Positions 8,729 through 16,889 of a DNA stretch of 64,000 bases are shown piece by piece. Made by a program: the position numbers and the translations under genes. The DNA is from Sphingobacterium deserti. GTDB lineage: Bacteria; Bacteroidota; Bacteroidia; Sphingobacteriales; Sphingobacteriaceae. Every line of letters starts with the position of its first letter. Position 1 is the stretch's first letter. The notes beneath the pieces are model-generated. The model worked only from the letters and a program-made list of their open reading frames with translations. It did no database searches and was not told where the DNA came from. The stretch is taken from contig NZ_JJMU01000053.1 in the NCBI RefSeq assembly GCF_000757725.1, positions 1-64,000 of the forward strand, read 5' to 3'.

Positions 8729-10603
8729 ATGAAGCATGCGCAGCACAATAAGTCTTTGGACGATGTACACGAAAGTGTCGAAGTACATCAAGGTAAATCA
8801 AAATTTAAACGTCTGCTAAGCTTTTTTGGTCCCGCATATCTGATTAGTGTCGGCTATATGGATCCAGGAAACTGGGCAACTGACTTGGCTGGAGGTAGCC
8901 AGTTTGGATATGCTTTACTATGGGTTTTGCTGATGAGCAACCTGATGGCTTTGCTTTTGCAAAGCTTGTGTACACGGTTAGGTATCGTACGGGGTAAAGA
9001 TTTGGCGCAATGCAATAGGGAAATTTATCCGAAACGGATGAACTTCGCCTTATACGTGCTGGCGGAACTTGCTATTGCTGCTTGCGATTTGGCTGAAGTC
9101 CTTGGTATGGCTATTGGATTGAATCTGCTGTTTGGAATTGATATCCTTTGGGGCGTATTGATCAGTTTTGTAGATACCTTTTTATTGTTGTACCTGCAAC
9201 GGCTCGGCATGCGTAAATTGGAACTTTTTATTGTAGGCCTAGTGACGCTGATCGGGATGTGTTTTCTGGTAGAGATGTTCTTCGCGCAGCCACAATTGGG
9301 CGAGGTAATGCAAGGATTTGTTCCTTCTTTGCCGAACAATGCGGCACTGTATATCGCGATAGGTATCATTGGAGCTACCGTTATGCCGCATAATCTGTAT
9401 TTGCACTCGGCTTTGGTGCAAACACGGAAAATTGAAAAGACGGTGCCGTCTATACGCCGTGCATTGAAATATAATTTTTTGGACAGCGCTATCGCTTTAA
9501 ATATCGCCTTCCTGGTTAACGCTGCTATTCTGATTTTAGCGGCATCTGTTTTTCATAAAAACGGCATGCACGATGTGGCCGAACTGCAAGATGCCTACCG
9601 TTTGCTAGGCTCTACGCTTGGATCGGAGTGGGCGCCAAAGCTTTTCGCTATCGCCTTAATCTTGGCAGGGCAGAGTTCGACAATTACAGGCACCTTGGCA
9701 GGGCAAATTGTGATGGAAGGTTATCTTCGCTTACGTATCAGCCCACTTCTGCGCCGTTTGTTAACGCGCATGCTGGCTATTGTTCCTGCCGTTATCGTTA
9801 TCCTCCTATTTGGTGATAAAGAAGTGGGGCAGATGTTGATTTTCTCACAGGTGCTGTTGAGTATGCAATTGGCCTTTGCCGTGATACCGTTGATTCATTT
9901 CGTAAGTGATAAGGAGAAGATGGGCCAATTTGTTATCGGACCTTATCTCAAGTTTTTTAGTTGGCTCATTGCGATTGTTATCGCCGTGCTGAATTTTCAA
10001 CTGGTTTTTGAAGAGGTAAAAGGTTGGCTTGCGCATATCGACAATCTCATTTTACAGGTTTTAATCGTTAGCGCAGCTGTAGGCCTTCTCGTTTTACTGG
10101 TGATGACGGTGGTTTACCCTTGGATTTTAAAACTTAGACCGACGAAATTTGATGTGCATACTTCTTTTGATGAGCTTCAATTTAAAGCCGCATCATCCTT
10201 TCGCACGATACTGTTGGCACTTGACTTTTCGAAATCCGATGAAAAAGTGATCAGTCAGGTACTCCAATACAATCCAGCCATTTGCAAGCTGGTGTTGATA
10301 CATGTGGTAGAGAGTGCGGGCGTAAAGTACACCGGTGGGCATAGCGACGATTTCGAAACTAGGGAGGATTTGGCTAGACTAAAGCTATATGCCGACTTTT
10401 TGGAAGCGCAGCAGTACCAGGTGCGTTATGCCTTGCGCTATAATAATCGAATCAAGGCTATACAAGCTTCTTGTACCGAATACAGTGCCGATCTATTAAT
10501 CGTCGGAAGTCACGGACATCAGGGTTTGAAGGATATTGTATTTGGCGAAACCGTTAATAAATTAAGACATGCAGTTAAAATACCAGTTTTAATTGCTCAA
10601 TAG
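8729..10603 (+). CDS. Nramp divalent metal transporter fused to a universal stress protein domain
   Basis: A proton-coupled importer of Mn2+ or Fe2+ in the inner membrane. From the ATG at 8729 it is 624 residues; the upstream TTG-type extension to 8648 reads as non-coding. Residues 25-490 contain the Nramp core: D45-P-G-N48 in TM1 and M219-P-H-N222 in TM6, with the Ala-x-x-Met context typical of Mn/Fe-selective members. From about residue 500 a cytoplasmic UspA domain follows. It has the nucleotide-binding signature VGSHGHQG with FGETVNKL downstream, the usual ATP-binding type. MntH proteins usually stop after the membrane domain, so the tail adds about 130 residues. The SDR gene follows 8 nt later and is probably co-transcribed. 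Confidence 0.9.
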   Translation: MKHAQHNKSLDDVHESVEVHQGKSKFKRLLSFFGPAYLISVGYMDPGNWATDLAGGSQFGYALLWVLLMSNLMALLLQSLCTRLGIVRGKDLAQCNREIYPKRMNFALYVLAELAIAACDLAEVLGMAIGLNLLFGIDILWGVLISFVDTFLLLYLQRLGMRKLELFIVGLVTLIGMCFLVEMFFAQPQLGEVMQGFVPSLPNNAALYIAIGIIGATVMPHNLYLHSALVQTRKIEKTVPSIRRALKYNFLDSAIALNIAFLVNAAILILAASVFHKNGMHDVAELQDAYRLLGSTLGSEWAPKLFAIALILAGQSSTITGTLAGQIVMEGYLRLRISPLLRRLLTRMLAIVPAVIVILLFGDKEVGQMLIFSQVLLSMQLAFAVIPLIHFVSDKEKMGQFVIGPYLKFFSWLIAIVIAVLNFQLVFEEVKGWLAHIDNLILQVLIVSAAVGLLVLLVMTVVYPWILKLRPTKFDVHTSFDELQFKAASSFRTILLALDFSKSDEKVISQVLQYNPAICKLVLIHVVESAGVKYTGGHSDDFETREDLARLKLYADFLEAQQYQVRYALRYNNRIKAIQASCTEYSADLLIVGSHGHQGLKDIVFGETVNKLRHAVKIPVLIAQ

Positions 10604-10611
10604 AAATCGTT

Positions 10612-11400
10612 ATGGAAATATCATTGGAAGGGAAAAAAGTATTGGTTGGTGGTAGCAGCGCCGGCATAGGTAAGGGTATTGCAATTGTTTTGGCATCTTG
10701 CGGAGCAGATGTGATACTAATGGCGAGAAATGAAGACAAGCTGCGTGAGGTAGCAAGTGCATTGGACACCGCCAAAGGACAGCGTCACAGCTACATCGTT
10801 ACCGATTTTAACGACTATCAGGCGCATAAAGAAAAGATGGATAATTTCTTCGCAAATGAGCAAGTGGATATTTTGGTGAATAACACCAACGGTCCCGTAG
10901 CCGGTAACGTTTTGTCAAAAGGTGAGCAAGATTATCAGCAAGCCTTTGACTTGTTGTTTCAGAATTCAGTGTACACGACAAACCTGGCGATACCTTACAT
11001 GCGCGAACAGCGGTTTGGTCGCGTCATCAACGTTTCATCAATGACAGTCAAAGAACCCAGTAATGAACTGGTTCTATCCAACACGATGCGGACGGCACTG
11101 GTTAGCTGGAGCAAGTCGCTAGCTTCAGAAATGGCTAAATACAATGTCACGGTGAACACGGTACTTACGGGCTATTTCGATACCGATAGACTCAACGCAT
11201 TGATGAAGATGCAAGCCGATAAGCAAAACATTCCATTTACAGAGGCCAAAGAAAAACGTATATCCTCCATTCCGATGGGTCGATTGGGCGAGCCAGAAGA
11301 GTACGGCAATTTAGTGGCATTCCTGGCGTCCGACTATTCCTCCTTTCTCACAGGTACGAGCATTCCATTGGATGGCGGTGCTGGTATTGGACTGTTATAG
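10612..11400 (+). CDS. SDR-family oxidoreductase lacking the usual Tyr/Lys catalytic pair
   Basis: A 262-residue Rossmann-fold protein of the short-chain dehydrogenase/reductase superfamily, annotated in relatives as a 3-oxoacyl-ACP-reductase-like protein. The dinucleotide loop GGSSAGIGKG (13-22) and the NNTNGP segment (90-95, in place of NNAG) are clear, as is the catalytic-type serine in NVSSM (S142/S143). The YxxxK signature is replaced: aligned positions read S156-N-T-M-R160, so neither Tyr nor Lys is present. The C-terminal LDGGAGIG tail is typical. It lies 8 nt after the Nramp gene. It may use another acid/base or have lost reductase activity. The substrate cannot be inferred. Confidence 0.85.
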   Translation: MEISLEGKKVLVGGSSAGIGKGIAIVLASCGADVILMARNEDKLREVASALDTAKGQRHSYIVTDFNDYQAHKEKMDNFFANEQVDILVNNTNGPVAGNVLSKGEQDYQQAFDLLFQNSVYTTNLAIPYMREQRFGRVINVSSMTVKEPSNELVLSNTMRTALVSWSKSLASEMAKYNVTVNTVLTGYFDTDRLNALMKMQADKQNIPFTEAKEKRISSIPMGRLGEPEEYGNLVAFLASDYSSFLTGTSIPLDGGAGIGLL

Positions 11401-11432
11401 CAAAACGTGAATCGCCCACATCATGTTTAATT

Positions 11433-12308
11433 TTATTCATTTTCAAGCTCTTGTTTGTAATGATTCAATTGCTCCTGGACCTCGTCATTCAGTTGCGGAT
11501 AGCTGATGTCGGTGTATGTAGTTAGTGTTTCTAGCAAGATTTTTGCAACTAAATAACGAGCAACTGCTTTGTCGTCAGCTGGAATAATATACCATGGCGC
11601 ATTGCGTTTGCTGGTATGCTGAATAGTATCTTCATAACATTCCATATACTTATCCCAAAGCTTTCTTTCGCTAAGATCTGCAGGTGAAAACTTCCAATTG
11701 TGTTCCCCTTTTTCAATTCGACGTAGTAATCTACGTTTTTGCTCGTCCTTGCTTAGATGCAAATAAAATTTTAGGATGATCATCTTATTATCCGTTTGCA
11801 ATTTCTCGAAGGCGTTAATTTGCTGATAACGATCTTTCCAAAAGGATTTTGGGATCGATTCTACGTCTTCAATACCGGGAATATGTTCGTTTAATAAATA
11901 TGCTGGATGCACGCGTGTAACCAAAACGTTTTCGTAATGCGTTCTATTGAAGACTCCGAACTTTCCTTTCGCGGGCAAATTTACCGCGTGGCGCCATAGA
12001 TAATCATGCTGCAGCTCGAGTGAAGTTGGCGTTTTGAAGCTTTTTACCTCTACGCCTCGCGCATTGAAATCTTTAAATAACTCACGAATCAGGCTGTCTT
12101 TACCGGCGGTGTCCATCCCTTGTAAACAGATAAGTACATTATAGCGATTGTGGGCGTACATCTTATCCTGTATTTTTGCCAGCTTCTTACGAATTACCTT
12201 TAGCTCACTTGCCGCAAATTCGGGATCTATTTCAGCAGAAATATCAGTGGCAAAATCTTTATGCTTAAACTCTTTAGAGGCTCGTAATTTTTTAGCGTAT
12301 TTGTTCAT
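11433..12308 (-). CDS. PPK2-family polyphosphate:nucleotide phosphotransferase
   Basis: It transfers phosphate between inorganic polyphosphate and nucleotides in the cytoplasm, usually making ADP or ATP from AMP/ADP or the reverse. The 291-residue length is right for the one-domain PPK2 class. Key segments are the Walker A GMDTAGKDSLIRELF, the FKTPTSLELQHDYLWR lid/substrate segment, VFNRTHYENVLVTRVHP (Walker B region), and LLRRIEKGEHNWKFSPADL with DKYMECYEDTI. An ATG start lies at 12308. It converges with the SDR gene and diverges from DUF2851 with 82 nt between. Which nucleotide class it uses (AMP, ADP or both) cannot be told here. Confidence 0.92.
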   Translation of the reverse strand: MNKYAKKLRASKEFKHKDFATDISAEIDPEFAASELKVIRKKLAKIQDKMYAHNRYNVLICLQGMDTAGKDSLIRELFKDFNARGVEVKSFKTPTSLELQHDYLWRHAVNLPAKGKFGVFNRTHYENVLVTRVHPAYLLNEHIPGIEDVESIPKSFWKDRYQQINAFEKLQTDNKMIILKFYLHLSKDEQKRRLLRRIEKGEHNWKFSPADLSERKLWDKYMECYEDTIQHTSKRNAPWYIIPADDKAVARYLVAKILLETLTTYTDISYPQLNDEVQEQLNHYKQELENE

Positions 12309-12390
12309 GTCAATGTTTTTTAGTGTGCATCCAAAATTGTACCGTAAAAAATTTTTGTGATATTGACTGGAAGATCTGTATATTTAACCT

Positions 12391-13671
12391 ATGGTTGCAG
12401 AAGAATTGTTACACTTCATCTGGCAATTTAGGCTTTTTAACCAATTAGAACTTTATAGCACAGATGATGAAGAAATTAAAATTTATGCAGTAGGGGAGTT
12501 TAACCGAAATGCCGGTCCAGATTTCCTATATGCCCAACTTTCCATAGGCGGGCAGACTTGGTTTGGGCATGTTGAGCTTCATGTCGATGGAGGCGACTGG
12601 TTCAAGCATCGGCATGATACCGATGAGGCTTACAATAACGTTATTTTACATGTGGTGTATACCAACGCCGTGGCTACCTATCGAAAAGACGGCACGCCTA
12701 TTCCATGTCTATCTATTGGCAAATTTCTAAAAAACTCCATGCTTGTAAATTATCAGGATATCATGAGCAATATGTCTTGGATACCTTGTGAGAAGCATCT
12801 TGGCGAGATACCCTCAATTATTAAGCGCAATATGCTTGAACGCCTCACGATCGAAAGAATGGAGGAAAAGTTTACACATATAAGGCAGGTTCTAGAAGAA
12901 ACAAATGACGATTGGGAACACGTTCTTTTTATTCAACTAGCGCGTAGTTTTGGGATGAAGGTCAACGCGGATGTATTTGCACGTTTTGCCCGATCGATCG
13001 ATTTAAATGTAATCAGGCGCTATAAGAATGATCCGTTTAAGATCGAAGCAATTTTCTTTGGACAAGCCGGATTTTTGAATGATGGCGAAAACGATGATTA
13101 TAAGTCTCGCCTTCGCGAAGAATATCGCTATTTGAAAAGGCTGCATAGCCTGGCAGAACTGCGCGGCTTTGAATGGAAGTTTCTACGAATGCGTCCTGCC
13201 AATTTCCCTACTTTTCGTTTGGCGCAGCTCGCCGCGGTCTATAGCGCAAAGCCCTATTTATTTGACGATATACTGGATTGTGGCTCTATACACAAGCTTT
13301 TCCAGACGTTGCAGCCGTGCGAAGTAGGCGCGTATTGGAGAACTCACTATAGATTTACAAAGTCTACAGCAGCACATGCTGTCGAGCTATCCGCCCAATT
13401 TAAAAGCCACCTTATCATCAACGCATTTGTGCCTGTCGTTTTTGCTTTTGCCAAGTCGCGTGGCATGCACGATCTGCAAAATTTATCGTTGTCGTGGCTA
13501 GAAGGTTTAGCTGCGGAAGAGAACGCCATAACGCGCTTATACAGGGATAGAGGCTACAGGGCAGAAACTGCGGCAGATACGCAGGGTTTGCTTCTATTAA
13601 AGAAACAGTACTGCGATAAAAAGAAATGTCTATCGTGCATGCTCGGATTATCGGTTTTGAAAGCTAAATAG
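12391..13671 (+). CDS. DUF2851 family protein
   Basis: A 426-residue protein matching the DUF2851 family known from Bacteroidota. The N-terminus EELLHFIWQFRLF and the segment EFNRNAGPDFLYAQLSIGG with GHVELHVDGGDWFKH are characteristic. The conserved GPDF, H.E.H and HHD-like acidic/histidine residues resemble a nuclease fold, but I know no proven activity. The C-terminal CDKKKCLSCMLG has three cysteines that could bind metal. There is no signal peptide, so it is cytoplasmic. It converges with the ankyrin gene, overlapping by 8 nt. A near-box TATATTTA ends about 10 nt before the ATG. Confidence 0.85.
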   Translation: MVAEELLHFIWQFRLFNQLELYSTDDEEIKIYAVGEFNRNAGPDFLYAQLSIGGQTWFGHVELHVDGGDWFKHRHDTDEAYNNVILHVVYTNAVATYRKDGTPIPCLSIGKFLKNSMLVNYQDIMSNMSWIPCEKHLGEIPSIIKRNMLERLTIERMEEKFTHIRQVLEETNDDWEHVLFIQLARSFGMKVNADVFARFARSIDLNVIRRYKNDPFKIEAIFFGQAGFLNDGENDDYKSRLREEYRYLKRLHSLAELRGFEWKFLRMRPANFPTFRLAQLAAVYSAKPYLFDDILDCGSIHKLFQTLQPCEVGAYWRTHYRFTKSTAAHAVELSAQFKSHLIINAFVPVVFAFAKSRGMHDLQNLSLSWLEGLAAEENAITRLYRDRGYRAETAADTQGLLLLKKQYCDKKKCLSCMLGLSVLKAK

Positions 13672-14338
13672 TACGGAGAATTTCAGCTATTTCCTTAAAT
13701 CCTTTTTCAAGGGCGAGGTCCGACGCCGTAGCACCCAAATCAGTTTTTAACGTGATATCAGCACCATTTTCCAACAAAATAATAATCATATCGATGTTTC
13801 CCTGTTGGGCGGCGATATGTAGAGGGCTGATACGAGCATTTTGCATAACATTCACTTCCGCCCCAGCTTCGACCAACATCTTGCTAATTTGGTCATATTG
13901 CCCGGTAAGGGCAGTGTGTAGCGGGTAAACATGGTAGCCATTTTGGGAGCATATGTTTGGATCTGCGTGTTTGGCAAGCAATATGCGGACGACAGTTTCC
14001 TGTCCAAAATGCGTCGCTATGCCCAACGGAGTAAAGCCGTGTGAAGAAATTTCATCAATTACGTCGGGCTTTTGCTTCAGCATCATTTCTACCTGCGGGG
14101 CAAGGCCAATAGCACAGGCCTCGTGAATTGTGATGGTGGTTAGATGATTAAGCAACGTTCTGATCACTTGCTCTTTATGATAATAGCAGGCCAGCAGTAA
14201 CGGTGAAATCTCATGGCTAGTCTTTTCCCGTAGCAGCGTTGGTTCCGAACGCAACAGTATCTCTAAATCGTGGTGATTTCCCGTCTCAATGTATTCTTCT
14301 AGCTTGTGTAAACTCATCCCTGTGTATGTTTGACGCAT
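13664..14338 (-). CDS. Ankyrin-repeat protein
   Basis: A 224-residue protein made of about five ankyrin repeats, visible as recurring units such as GFTPLGIATHFGQETVVRILLAKHA, ISPLHIAAQQGNIDMIIILLE and TASDLALEKGFKEIAEILR (segments shown in part). It has no signal peptide or membrane helix, so it is probably a cytoplasmic protein-protein interaction scaffold. The ATG at 14338 gives the longest form; an ATG at 14317 gives a start at MSLHKLEEYIE and is equally possible. Its 3' end overlaps the convergent DUF2851 gene by 8 nt. Partner and function unknown. Confidence 0.85.
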   Translation of the reverse strand: MRQTYTGMSLHKLEEYIETGNHHDLEILLRSEPTLLREKTSHEISPLLLACYYHKEQVIRTLLNHLTTITIHEACAIGLAPQVEMMLKQKPDVIDEISSHGFTPLGIATHFGQETVVRILLAKHADPNICSQNGYHVYPLHTALTGQYDQISKMLVEAGAEVNVMQNARISPLHIAAQQGNIDMIIILLENGADITLKTDLGATASDLALEKGFKEIAEILRTI

Positions 14339-14602
14339 ACGAATTAAACAAAAAAATACCGAAATAAACTATTTTGTGAATAATATTTGCGTTGTTTAAA
14401 AGTACGGGCTATGATCATCATTTCGTAGGTTAGCTCTGCCATCGTTACAAATCTTTTCAATAATTATATGTGAAATATTTGATAAAATGGTATGAAATGT
14501 TTGATTCTTTCATCGGAATTATAACATATCTTTTGTTTTATGATATTGCTGTTAACGCGTGTAGTTTTTTTTCTACAATGTCTAAAAAAACTTTACGAAA
14601 AG

Positions 14603-14633
14603 TTGGTGTATTTTAAACTTAGCGGTACTTTTG
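14603..14633 (+). promoter_or_regulatory. Promoter of putative small RNA A
   Basis: TTGG (14603-14606), 19 nt, TACTTTTG (14626-14633). The octamer is identical to the one at small RNA B and at the E1 dehydrogenase gene. Transcription would start about 14637, at the foot of the first hairpin. Confidence 0.6.
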
Positions 14634-14635
14634 TA

Positions 14636-14710
14636 ATGCCCTCCCCAAGGGCATGTTTTTCATAGGTAGATGTGGGGTCGAATAGTCTTATTCGACCCTT
14701 ACTTTTTTTG
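14636..14710 (+). ncRNA. Putative small RNA A with C-rich hairpin and terminator
   Basis: No ORF. Directly after a good promoter comes hairpin ATGCCC (14636-14641) - loop TCCCCAA - GGGCAT (14649-14654). A linker carrying TAGGTAGAT (14663-14671) follows, then a perfect 10-bp terminator stem GGGTCGAATA / TATTCGACCC (14675-14698) with loop GTCT and a T-run. The unit would be about 70-75 nt and ends 137 nt before ubiX, which has its own promoter box, so it is not simply the ubiX leader. The shared nonamer and C-rich loop link it to units B and C at 41 kb. Not a match to any RNA family I can name. Confidence 0.55.
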
Positions 14711-14822
14711 TGTCTTCAAATATTAATATAAATATCTCATTTTTAAAATTATAAATATTTTTTTTCAAACGTGGCTACATCTTATGTTGTCTGCTATCGA
14801 ACGCTTCGCTTGAATTTTTTGT

Positions 14823-14830
14823 TAGCTTTG
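14823..14830 (+). promoter_or_regulatory. ubiX -7 box
   Basis: TAGCTTTG matches TAnnTTTG and lies 16 nt before the ubiX ATG. No clear -33 element at the usual distance. Confidence 0.45.
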
Positions 14831-14846
14831 CGTAATAGACATCGAC

Positions 14847-15410
14847 ATGCAGAAGAAAAAAGTAGTAGTAGCAGTCACGGGAGCCAGCGGCTCACTTTAC
14901 GCGAAAGTGTTATTGGATAAATTATCCCATTTGCAAACGCAGGTTGACAAGGTTGCTGTTGTGATGTCTGACAATGCGAAGGATGTTTGGAAGTTTGAAT
15001 TGGGCACGAGCGAATATAACGAATACACGCACGATTTTTACGATAAAGGCGATTTTATGGCTCCTTTTGCGTCAGGCTCTGCGGGTTTTGACACGATGAT
15101 TGTTTGTCCGTGCTCTATGGGTACGTTGGCGCGTGTGGCTCACGGCATCTCCTCTGACTTGACCACCCGTGCTGCCGATGTAATTTTGAAGGAGCGTCGA
15201 CGATTGGTTTTGGTGACGCGAGAGACGCCCTTAAGTAGCATACATATACAGAATATGGCTGCCATCACGCAGGCTGGCGGTATTATATGCCCGGCGAGCC
15301 CCTCCTTTTACAGTAACCCTCGAACCTTCGAGGAGCTTGCAGCTACCGTCGTCGACCGCGTGTTGTCGCTATGTGACATCCGTGTGGATAGCTATTCGTG
15401 GGGCGAATAA
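14847..15410 (+). CDS. ubiX: UbiX-family flavin prenyltransferase
   Basis: It joins dimethylallyl phosphate to FMN to make prenylated FMN, the cofactor of UbiD-type decarboxylases. The 187-residue length and the N-terminal VAVTGASGSLYAKVLL flavin-binding loop fit the family. So do the central CPCSMGTLARVAHGISSDLTTRAADV segment (given in part) and RRLVLVTRETPLS near residue 125. A cytoplasmic flavoprotein. No ubiD homologue is visible here. Bacteroidota make menaquinone rather than ubiquinone, so the decarboxylase served is probably in another pathway. Confidence 0.9.
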   Translation: MQKKKVVVAVTGASGSLYAKVLLDKLSHLQTQVDKVAVVMSDNAKDVWKFELGTSEYNEYTHDFYDKGDFMAPFASGSAGFDTMIVCPCSMGTLARVAHGISSDLTTRAADVILKERRRLVLVTRETPLSSIHIQNMAAITQAGGIICPASPSFYSNPRTFEELAATVVDRVLSLCDIRVDSYSWGE

Positions 15411-15452
15411 TCAAAAACATACATTTTTGGAAGGGCGTTTCAATATATTTTG

Positions 15453-15460
15453 TACATTTG
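15453..15460 (+). promoter_or_regulatory. Promoter box of the dihydroorotase-like operon
   Basis: TACATTTG matches TAnnTTTG; a TTTG at 15426-15429 is 23 nt upstream, slightly long. It precedes the 46-aa ORF by 7 nt and the operon's first large gene by 157 nt. Confidence 0.45.
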
Positions 15461-15467
15461 TTTTTCA

Positions 15468-15608
15468 ATGAAACAGTTCGCAGATTTGGACGTATACATG
15501 CCATATTTCATTGGTTTTTCTTTAGGAAAAAAACAGCCTTTGTTACCTCATGCGCTGTGGGCATTAACCTTCTTCACTATTCCATTTTTTGTTTTTCATT
15601 CGTTTTAA
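15468..15608 (+). CDS. Possible 46-aa membrane peptide upstream of the dihydroorotase-like gene
   Basis: An ATG ORF of 46 codons placed between a -7 box and the next gene, ending 9 nt before that gene's ATG. The product begins MKQFADLDVYMPYFIGFSLG and ends in a hydrophobic stretch ALWALTFFTIPFFVFHSF, which would form one membrane helix. It could be a real small membrane protein or an upstream ORF controlling the operon. Coding use looks plausible but the length is too small for certainty. A different-frame 82-codon ORF over the same bases (15398-15646) looks like noise. Confidence 0.4.
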   Translation: MKQFADLDVYMPYFIGFSLGKKQPLLPHALWALTFFTIPFFVFHSF

Positions 15609-15617
15609 ATACTATAG

Positions 15618-16886
15618 ATGAGTACTATTTTAATTTCTTCTGCTAAACTTGTGTTGCCAAATCATGCTCTTCATGGCGAGGTTATTGATGTCCTGATCAA
15701 GGACGGGACCATAAACCGCGTAGGGAAGAAGCTAGAAATAGCAGACAAGGACGTACACATTATTGATGGAAGCGGACATATCATCTCTGCTGGTTTCTTT
15801 GATTTGCATACCAACTTTGGTGAGCCGGGTTTGGAAACGAAAGAAGATATCGTGACAGGTACAAAGGCTGCAGCTTTTGGAGGGTATACAGGAGTAGCCG
15901 TTTTTCCTAATACAAATCCACCGCTGCATAGTAGGTCGGAAATCGCTCTCGTTATTAATACGGCAAATGGAAATGTCGTTGACGTCTATCCCGTAGGCTC
16001 TATTAGTAAAAAGAGGGAAGGGAAGGAGCTTGCGGAGATGTTTGACATGAAAAGTGTAGGTGCAATTGCTTTCTCAGATGGTAACCACAGTGTGCAGCAG
16101 GCTGGCCTGATGTCTCGAGCGCTGCTCTACGCAAAAGGTATTGATGCATTGATTGTTTCTTTTGCTGAAGATGAGTCTATTGCGGGCGGCAACCAAATGA
16201 ATGAGGGTGAAGTTAGTACGTTTCTTGGAATGAAGGGCAAACCAAATTTGGCGGAGTCGCTTATGGTTTCCCGCGATCTTTCCTTAGCTGAATATCATGA
16301 TGCAACCATACATTTTACGTGCATCTCTACGAAGGAATCGGTGGAACTTATAAGAAAAGCGAAAACAAAGGGTGTGAAAGTAACCTGTGATGTTGCGGCA
16401 CATAATTTAGTGTATAGTGACGAGGCGGTACTTGGGTTTGACAGTAATTTTAAAGTTAATCCACCGCTGCGCACGAATAAAGATGTAAAAGCGCTTTTAA
16501 AAGGGTTGAAAGACGGCACGATAGATGCAGTCGTTTCGCAGCACACGCCACATGAGGTAGAGTATAAAAATGTTGAATTTCAGATTGCGAAAGATGGCAT
16601 TATTGGTTTGCAAACCACATTGCCGTTATTGATAAAAGCAGGCCTGCAGGCAGAAGATATCGTCAACAAACTTGTGGTAGGGCCGCGGCAGATCGTAAAA
16701 CAAGAAATGCCGCTATTGGCGGAAGGAAGCAAAGCTAACCTGGTCTTGTTTTCGCTCGGCGATAAGTGGATATTTGATGCAAGTTCAAATAAATCCAAAT
16801 CAACCAATAGCCCGCTATTTGGGCAGGAATTGACTGGAAAAGTAAAAGCTATAGTGAACAATGGCCAATTGGTCGAAAATAGATAA
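15618..16886 (+). CDS. Dihydroorotase-like protein with lost metal ligands (probable pseudoenzyme)
   Basis: A 422-residue amidohydrolase-fold protein related to type I dihydroorotase, which closes carbamoyl-aspartate to dihydroorotate in pyrimidine synthesis. The frame is intact and the substrate loop PNTNPP (97-102) is kept. The active-site metal ligands are not: the usual HxHxREPG reads H64-T-N66-F-G-E-P-G, losing a His and the substrate Arg. The second His of the HxxHxST motif is C235 (HFTCIST). The DHAPH motif reads S-Q308-H-T-P-H. This resembles the non-catalytic PyrC-like proteins that in some bacteria support aspartate transcarbamoylase. A true dihydroorotase would then be elsewhere. 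It heads a tight run of genes continuing to 18.2 kb. Confidence 0.85.
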   Translation: MSTILISSAKLVLPNHALHGEVIDVLIKDGTINRVGKKLEIADKDVHIIDGSGHIISAGFFDLHTNFGEPGLETKEDIVTGTKAAAFGGYTGVAVFPNTNPPLHSRSEIALVINTANGNVVDVYPVGSISKKREGKELAEMFDMKSVGAIAFSDGNHSVQQAGLMSRALLYAKGIDALIVSFAEDESIAGGNQMNEGEVSTFLGMKGKPNLAESLMVSRDLSLAEYHDATIHFTCISTKESVELIRKAKTKGVKVTCDVAAHNLVYSDEAVLGFDSNFKVNPPLRTNKDVKALLKGLKDGTIDAVVSQHTPHEVEYKNVEFQIAKDGIIGLQTTLPLLIKAGLQAEDIVNKLVVGPRQIVKQEMPLLAEGSKANLVLFSLGDKWIFDASSNKSKSTNSPLFGQELTGKVKAIVNNGQLVENR

Positions 16887-16889
16887 CAT

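Larger units (their letters stand above)
14339..14846. other. Intergenic region between the ankyrin gene and ubiX
   Basis: About 500 nt, AT-rich. The only organised parts are the putative small RNA unit at 14603-14710 and the ubiX promoter box at 14823-14830. From 14400 to 14600 I see no ORF, repeat or hairpin of note. Confidence 0.5.

Noticed and set aside
15398..15646. 82-codon ORF overlapping the ubiX end and the dihydroorotase-like start
   Set aside because: It overlaps real genes at both ends, has an aromatic-rich composition of AT-rich noise, and the same bases hold a better placed 46-codon ORF in another frame.
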